The position numbers and the translations under genes were made by a program. 64,000 nt of DNA from Aegilops tauschii subsp. strangulata (Eukaryota; Streptophyta; Magnoliopsida; Poales; Poaceae): positions 160,804,627 to 160,868,626 of the forward strand of contig NC_053036.3 of the NCBI RefSeq assembly GCF_002575655.3, given 5' to 3'. Position 1 is the stretch's first letter. Each line of letters opens with the position of its first letter. Below are positions 58,964 through 64,000 of this stretch, piece by piece. The notes below the pieces were generated by a model. That model worked only from the letters and a program-made list of their open reading frames with translations. It had not been told where the DNA came from and did no database searches.

Positions 58964-60609
58964 TGAAGGAAATATGCCCTAGAGGCAATAATAAAGTATT
59001 ATTTATTTCCTTATGTCATGATAAATGTTTATTATTCATGCTAGAATTGTATTAACCGGAAACATAATACATGTGTGAATACATAGACAAACAGAGTGTC
59101 ACTAGTATGCCTCTACTTGACTAGCTCGTTAATCAAAGATGGTTATGTTTCCTAGCCATAGACATGAGTTGTCATTTGATTAACGGGATCACCTCATTAG
59201 GGGAATGACGTGATTGACTTGACCCATTCCGTTAGCTTAGCACTCGATCGTTTAGTATGTTGCTATTGCTTTCTTCATGACTTATACATGTTCCTATGAC
59301 TATGAGATTATGCAACTCCCGTTTACCGGAGGAACACTTTGTGTGCTACCAAATGTCACAACGTAAATGGGTGATTATAAAGGTGCTCTACAGGTGTCTC
59401 CAAAGGTACTTGTTGGGTTGGCGTATTTTGAGATTAGGATTTGTCACTCCGATTGTCGGAGAGGTATCTCTGGGCCCACTCGGTAATACACATCACTATA
59501 AGCCTTGCAAGCATTGTGACTAATTAGTTAGTTGCGGGATGATGTATTACGAAACGAGTAAAGAGACTTGCCAGTAACGAGATTGAACTAGGTATCGAGA
59601 TACCGACGATCAAATCTCGGGCAAGTAACATACCGGTGACAAAGGGAACAACGTATGTTGTTATGCGGTCTGACCGATAAAGATCTTCGTATAATATGTG
59701 GGAGCCAATATGGGCATCTAGGTCCCGCTATTGGTTATTGACCGGAGACGTGTCTCGGTCATGTCTACATAGTTCTCGAACCCGTAGGGTCCACACGCTT
59801 AATGTTACGATGACAGTTTTATTGAGTTTTGATGTACCGAAGGAGTTCAGAGTCCCGGATGAGATCGGGGATATGACGAGGAGTCTCGAAATGGTCGAGA
59901 TGTAAAGATCGATATATTGGACGACTATATTCGGACTTTGGAAAGGTTCCGAGTGATTCGGGTATTTTTCGGAGTACCGGAGAGTTACGGGAATTCGTAT
60001 TGGGCCTTAATGGGCCATACAGGAAAGGAGAGAAAGGCCTCAAAAGGTGGCCGCACCCCTCCCCATGGTCTGGTCCGAATTGGACTAGGGAAGGGGGGCG
60101 CACCCTTTCTTCTTTCTCCTTCCCCCTTCCCTTCCCCTATGGCGCGCCTCTCCCCTTGGCCGGCTGCCTCCCCCTTGCTCCTTTATATACGGGGGCAGGG
60201 GGGCACCCCAGAGACACAACAATTGATCCTTGAGATCTCTTAGCCGTGTGCGGTGCCCCCTCCACCATATTACACCTCGATAATACCGTTGCGGAGCTTA
60301 GGCGAAGCCCTGCGTCGGTGGAACATCATCATCGTCACCACGCTGTCGTGCTGACGAAACTCTCCCTCAACACTTGGCTGGATCGGAGTTCGAGGGACGT
60401 CATCGAGCTGAACGTGTGTAGAACTCGGAGGTGCCGTACGTTCGGTACTTGATCATGAAGACGTACGACTACATCAACCGCGTTGTGATAACGCTTCCGC
60501 TGTCGGTCTACGAGGGTACGTGGACAACACTCTCCCCTCTCGTTGCTATGCATCACCATGATCTTGCGTGTGCGTAGGAATTTTTTTGAAATTACTACGT
60601 TCCCCAACA
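58964..60609 (+). repeat. 3' LTR of Ang-G (1646 bp)
   Basis: It starts TGAAGGAAATATGCCC after gcaagtgggagac and ends TTCCCCAACA. Compared with the 5' LTR it lacks about 65 bp that include the whole hairpin (junction near 60137) and about 10 bp (ggtcggatcg) near 60453. TATATA is at 60184-60189. Confidence 0.93.
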
Positions 60610-61185
60610 GGCGCCCCCTTCCTTCTTTCTCCTTCCCCCTTCCCTTCTCCTACTCCCACAAGGAAAGGAGGAGTCCTACTCCCGGTGGGAGTAGGACTCC
60701 CCACTTTGGCGCGCCTCTCCCCTTGGCCGGCTGCCTTCCCCTTGCTCCTTTATATACAGGGGCAGGGGGCACCCCAGAGACACAACAATTGATCCTTGAG
60801 ATCTTTTAGCCATGTGCGGAGCCCCCCTCCACCATATTACACCTCGATAATATCGTAGCGGTGCTTAGGTGAAGCCCTGCGTCGGTAGAACATCATCATC
60901 GTCACCACGCCGTCGTGCTGACAAAACTCTCCCTCAACACTCGGCTGGATCGGAGTTCGAGGGACGTCATCGAGCTGAACGTGTGCTGAACTCGGAGGTG
61001 ATGTGCGTTCGGTACTTGATCGGTCGGATCGTGAAGACGTACGACTACATCAACCGCGTTGTGTTAACGCTTCCGCTTTCGGTCTACGAGGGTACGTGGA
61101 CTACACTCTCCCCTCTCGTTGCTATGCATCACCATGATCTTGCGTGTGCGTAGGAATTTTTTTGAAATTACTACGTTACCCAACA
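60610..61185 (+). repeat. Truncated 5' LTR of Ang-H (last 576 bp)
   Basis: It begins ggcgcccccttcc, corresponding to about 53246 in the Ang-G 5' LTR, so roughly the first 1130 bp are missing. It keeps the 14-bp-arm hairpin (60670-60700) and TATATA (60751-60756), so the core promoter is still present. It ends TACCCAACA. Confidence 0.92.
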
Positions 61186-62448
61186 GTGGCATCCGAGCCT
61201 GGTTTTATGCGTTGATGCTATGCACGAGTAGAACACAAGTGAGTTGTGGGCGATATAAGTCATACTGCTTACCAGCATGTCATACTTTGGTTCAGCGGTA
61301 TTGTGAGATGAAGCAGCCCGGACCGATATTACGCGTACGCTTACGCGAGACTGGTTTCACCGTTCGGAGCACTCGTTGCTTAAAGGTGATTGGCGGGTGT
61401 CTGTCTCTCTCACTTTAGTTGAACCGAGTGTGGCTACGCCCGGTCCTTGCGAAGGTTAAAACAGCACCAACTTGACAAATTATCGTTGTGGTTTTGATGC
61501 GTAGGTAAGAACGGTTCTTGCTAAGCCCATAGCAGCCACGTAAAACATGCAACAACAAAGTAGAGGACGTCTAACTTGTTTTTGCAGGGCATGTTGTGAT
61601 GTGATATGGTCAAGACATGATGTGATATAATTTGTTGTATGAGATGATCATGTTTTGTAACCGAGTTATCGGCAACTGGCAGGAGCCATATGGTTGTCGC
61701 TTTATTGTATGAGATGCAATCGCCATGTAATAGTTTTACTTTATCACTAAGCGGTAGCGATAGTCGTAAAAGCAATTATTTGGCGAGACGACAACGATAC
61801 TACGATGGAGATCAAGATGTCGCGCCGGTGACAATGGTGATCATGACGGTGCTTCGGAGATGGAGATCACAAGCACGGTGCTTCGGAGATGGAGATCACA
61901 AGCACAAGATGATGATGGCCATATCATATCACTTATATTGATTGCATGTGATGTTAATCCTTTATGCATCTTATCTTGCTTTGATTGACGGTAGCATTAT
62001 AAGATGATCTCTCACTAAAATTTCAAGATAAAGTGTTCTCCCTGAGTATGCACCGTTGCGAAAGTTCTTCGTGCTGAGACACCACGTGTTAATCGGGTGT
62101 GATAGGCTCTACGTTCAAATACAACGGGTGCAAAACAGTTGCACACGCGGAATACTCAGGTTAAACTTGACGAGCCTAGCATATACAGATATGGCCTCGG
62201 AACACAGAGACCGAAAGGTCGAGCGTGAATCATATAGTAGATATGATCAACATAGTGATGTTCACCATTGAAACTACTCCATCTCACGTGTTAATCGGAC
62301 ATGGTTTAGTTGATTTGGATCACGTAATCACTTAGATGATTAGAGGGATGTCTATCTAAGTGGGAGTTCTTAAGTAATATGATTAATTGAACTTAAATTT
62401 ATCATGAACTTAGTCCTGATAGTATTTTGCAAATTATGTTGTAGATCA
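61186..62448 (+). other. Ang-H primer-binding site and leader
   Basis: The primer site (61187-61199) is TGGCATCCGAGCC, the same two-base variant as in Ang-D. The leader contains the doubled 29-bp segment (61847-61875 and 61876-61904). No gene. Confidence 0.85.
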
Positions 62449-63355
62449 ATAGCTCGCGTTGTTGCTTCCCTGTGTTTATTTTTGATATGTTCCTAGAGAA
62501 AAATTATGTTGAAAGATGTTAGTAGCAAAGATGCGGATTGGATCCGTGATCTGAGGATTATCCTCATTGCTGCACAGAAAAATTATGTCCTTGATGCACC
62601 GCTAGGTGACAGACCTATTGCAGGAGCAGATGCAGACGTTATGAACGTTTGGCTAGCTCAATATGATGACTACTTGATAGTTTAGTGCACCATGCTTAAC
62701 GGCTTAGAATCGGGACTTCAAAGACGTTTTGAACGTCATGGACCATATGAGATGTTCCAGCAGATGAAGTTAATATTTCAAGCAAATACCCAAGTTGAGA
62801 GATATGAAGTCTCCAACAAGTTCTATAGCTAAGAGATGGAGGAGAATAGCTCAAGCAGTGAGCATGTGCTCAGATTGTCTGGGTACTACAATCGCTTGAA
62901 TCAAGTGGGAGTTTATCTTCCAGATAAAATAGTGATTGAAAGAATTCTCTAGTCACCATCACCAAGTTAGTAGAACTTCGTGATGAACTACAGAATGCAA
63001 GGGATGACGAAAGTAATTCCCGAGCTCTTCGTGATGCTGAAATCGACGAAGGTAGAAATCAAGAAAAACATCAAGTGTTGATGGTTGACGAGACCACTAG
63101 TTTCAAGAAAAGGGCAAAGGGAAGAAAGGGAACTTCAAGAAGAACGGCAAGCAAGTTGCTGCTCAAGTGAAGAAGCCTAAGTCTGGTCCTAAGCCTGAGA
63201 CTAAGTGCTTCTACTGCAAAGGGACTGGTCACTGGAAGCGGAACTACCCCAAGTATTTGGTGGATAAGAAGGATGGCAAAGTGAACAAAGGTATATTGGA
63301 TATACATGTTATTGATGTGTACTTTACTAGTGTTTATAGCAACCCCTCGGTATTT
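62449..63355 (+). pseudogene. gag: Ang-H gag, start codon lost and stops
   Basis: ATA (62449-62451) replaces ATG. A TAG follows LIV (62683) where Ang-G has TGG. The stops at the FYSC position (62829), in gaattctctag (62950) and in gttagtag are shared with Ang-G. The zinc knuckle is better preserved than in Ang-G but its last Cys is Tyr (CFYCKGTGHWKRNY), a change also seen in Ang-G. Confidence 0.88.
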
Positions 63356-64000
63356 GATACTGGTTCAGTTGCTAAGAGTAGTAACTCGAAACGGGAGTTG
63401 CAGAATAAACAGAGACTAGTAAAAGGAGAGGTGACGATGTGTGTTGGAAGTAGTTCCAAGATTGATATGATCATCATCGCACACTCCCTATACTTTCGAT
63501 ATTAGTGTTGAAACTAAATAAGTGTTATTTGGTGTTTGCGTTGAGCATGAATATGATTTGATCATGTTTTTTGCAATTCGGTTATTCATTTAAGTTAGAG
63601 AACAATTGTTGTTCTTTTTACATGAAGAAAACCTTCTATGGTCATACACCCAATAAAATGGTTTCTTGGATCTCGATCGTAGTGATACACATATTCATAA
63701 TAATGAAGCCAAAAGATGCAAAGTTAATAATGATAGTGCAACTTATTTGTGGCACTGCCGTTTAGGTCATATTGGTGTAAAGCGCATGAAGAAACTCCAT
63801 AATGATGGGATTTTGGAATCACTTGATTATGAATCACTTGATGCTTGCGAACCGTGCCTCATGGGCAAGATGACTAAAACGCCGTTCTCCGGAACTATGG
63901 AGAGAGCAACAGATTTGTTGGAAATCATACATACAGATGTATGTGGTCCGATGAATATTGAGGCTCGTAGCATGTATCATTATTTTCTGACCTTCACAGA
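63356..64000 (+). pseudogene. pol: Ang-H pol, 5' part (protease, start of integrase)
   Basis: Protease DTGS at 63356-63367 is followed by SVAKSSNSKRELQNKQ. A stop occurs after the HSLYFRY segment (63503). The integrase zinc region (WHCRLGHIGVKRMKKLH, CEPC) and HTDVCGPM are readable up to the window end. The sequence runs closely parallel to Ang-G 55996-56640, with the same frame breaks. Confidence 0.85.

Larger units (their letters stand above)
52114..60609 (+). mobile_element. Ang-G: Angela/WIS-type Copia element, full length but defective
   Basis: LTR (1707 bp), primer site, 1.25-kb leader, broken gag and pol, tandem repeats, purine tract, and LTR (1646 bp) follow in the expected order. 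There is no matching TSD: gacac on the left, ggcgc on the right. On the right it is joined directly to the middle of another LTR (Ang-H), which points to recombination or deletion after insertion. Confidence 0.92.
60610..64000 (+). mobile_element. Ang-H: Angela/WIS-type Copia element, 5' LTR truncated, runs off the window
   Basis: The element starts abruptly in the middle of an LTR at 60610, right after the last base of the Ang-G 3' LTR. It continues with LTR end, primer site, leader, broken gag and the start of pol. Its interior is roughly 97-98% identical to Ang-G over the parts compared and shares its lost start codon, several stops and the 29-bp tandem duplication. Confidence 0.9.

Noticed and set aside
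52114..61185. Ang-G as a simple insertion into the Ang-H 5' LTR
   Set aside because: The missing front part of the Ang-H LTR is not present left of Ang-G and no TSD matches.

Overview
This window is plant nuclear DNA from a large, repeat-rich grass genome, most likely a Triticeae species (wheat, barley, rye or Aegilops). The evidence is the set of LTR retrotransposons in it: Copia elements of the Angela/WIS/BARE-1 group, Athila-clade Gypsy elements whose LTRs begin TGATACGTCTCC (Fatima-like, a name given from memory), a Tekay-type chromovirus, and a large non-autonomous element resembling Sukkula/Erika (also from memory). I see no bacterial, organellar, rRNA, tRNA or CRISPR features. About 98.8% of the window is LTR retrotransposon. 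About 0.78 kb (49766-50052 plus 51622-52113) is other sequence with a decayed reading frame.

Positions 1-49765 are one nested stack that can be untangled from LTR ends and 5-bp target-site duplications (TSDs). The outermost element is Ang-E (Copia, + strand; only its 3' end, 47574-49765, is visible). Ath-B (Gypsy, - strand; 5' LTR 45995-47573, partial 3' LTR 22402-23449) is inserted in its pol. Three elements lie inside Ath-B. Ath-A (- strand; 5' LTR 20825-22401) sits in Ath-B's 3' LTR. Ath-C (+, 26210-34520, TSD cctcc) and Ang-D (+, 35158-45449, TSD gatca) sit in Ath-B's interior. Ath-A is in turn split by Chromo-1 (1-5086, 5' end outside the window) and by LARD-K (5569-16874, TSD atata). 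Ang-D is split by Solo-I, a solo LTR (41485-43079, TSD ggagg). The nesting is four levels deep.

To the right of Ang-E lies the non-element sequence, interrupted by Solo-F (solo LTR 50053-51616, TSD gtgga). Then come Ang-G (52114-60609), a full LTR-to-LTR Angela-type element full of stops, and directly against it Ang-H, whose 5' LTR lacks its first two-thirds (60610-61185) and whose interior runs off the window.

Functionally, only Chromo-1 shows a long undamaged pol reading frame (RT thumb, RNase H, integrase, chromodomain). Ang-D keeps an open gag, but its pol is broken. Ath-A and Ath-C encode Gag plus an aspartic-protease-like domain and no reverse transcriptase or integrase. LARD-K encodes nothing intact. 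These would need proteins from other elements to move. Ang-G and Ang-H share a lost gag start codon and several identical stop codons.
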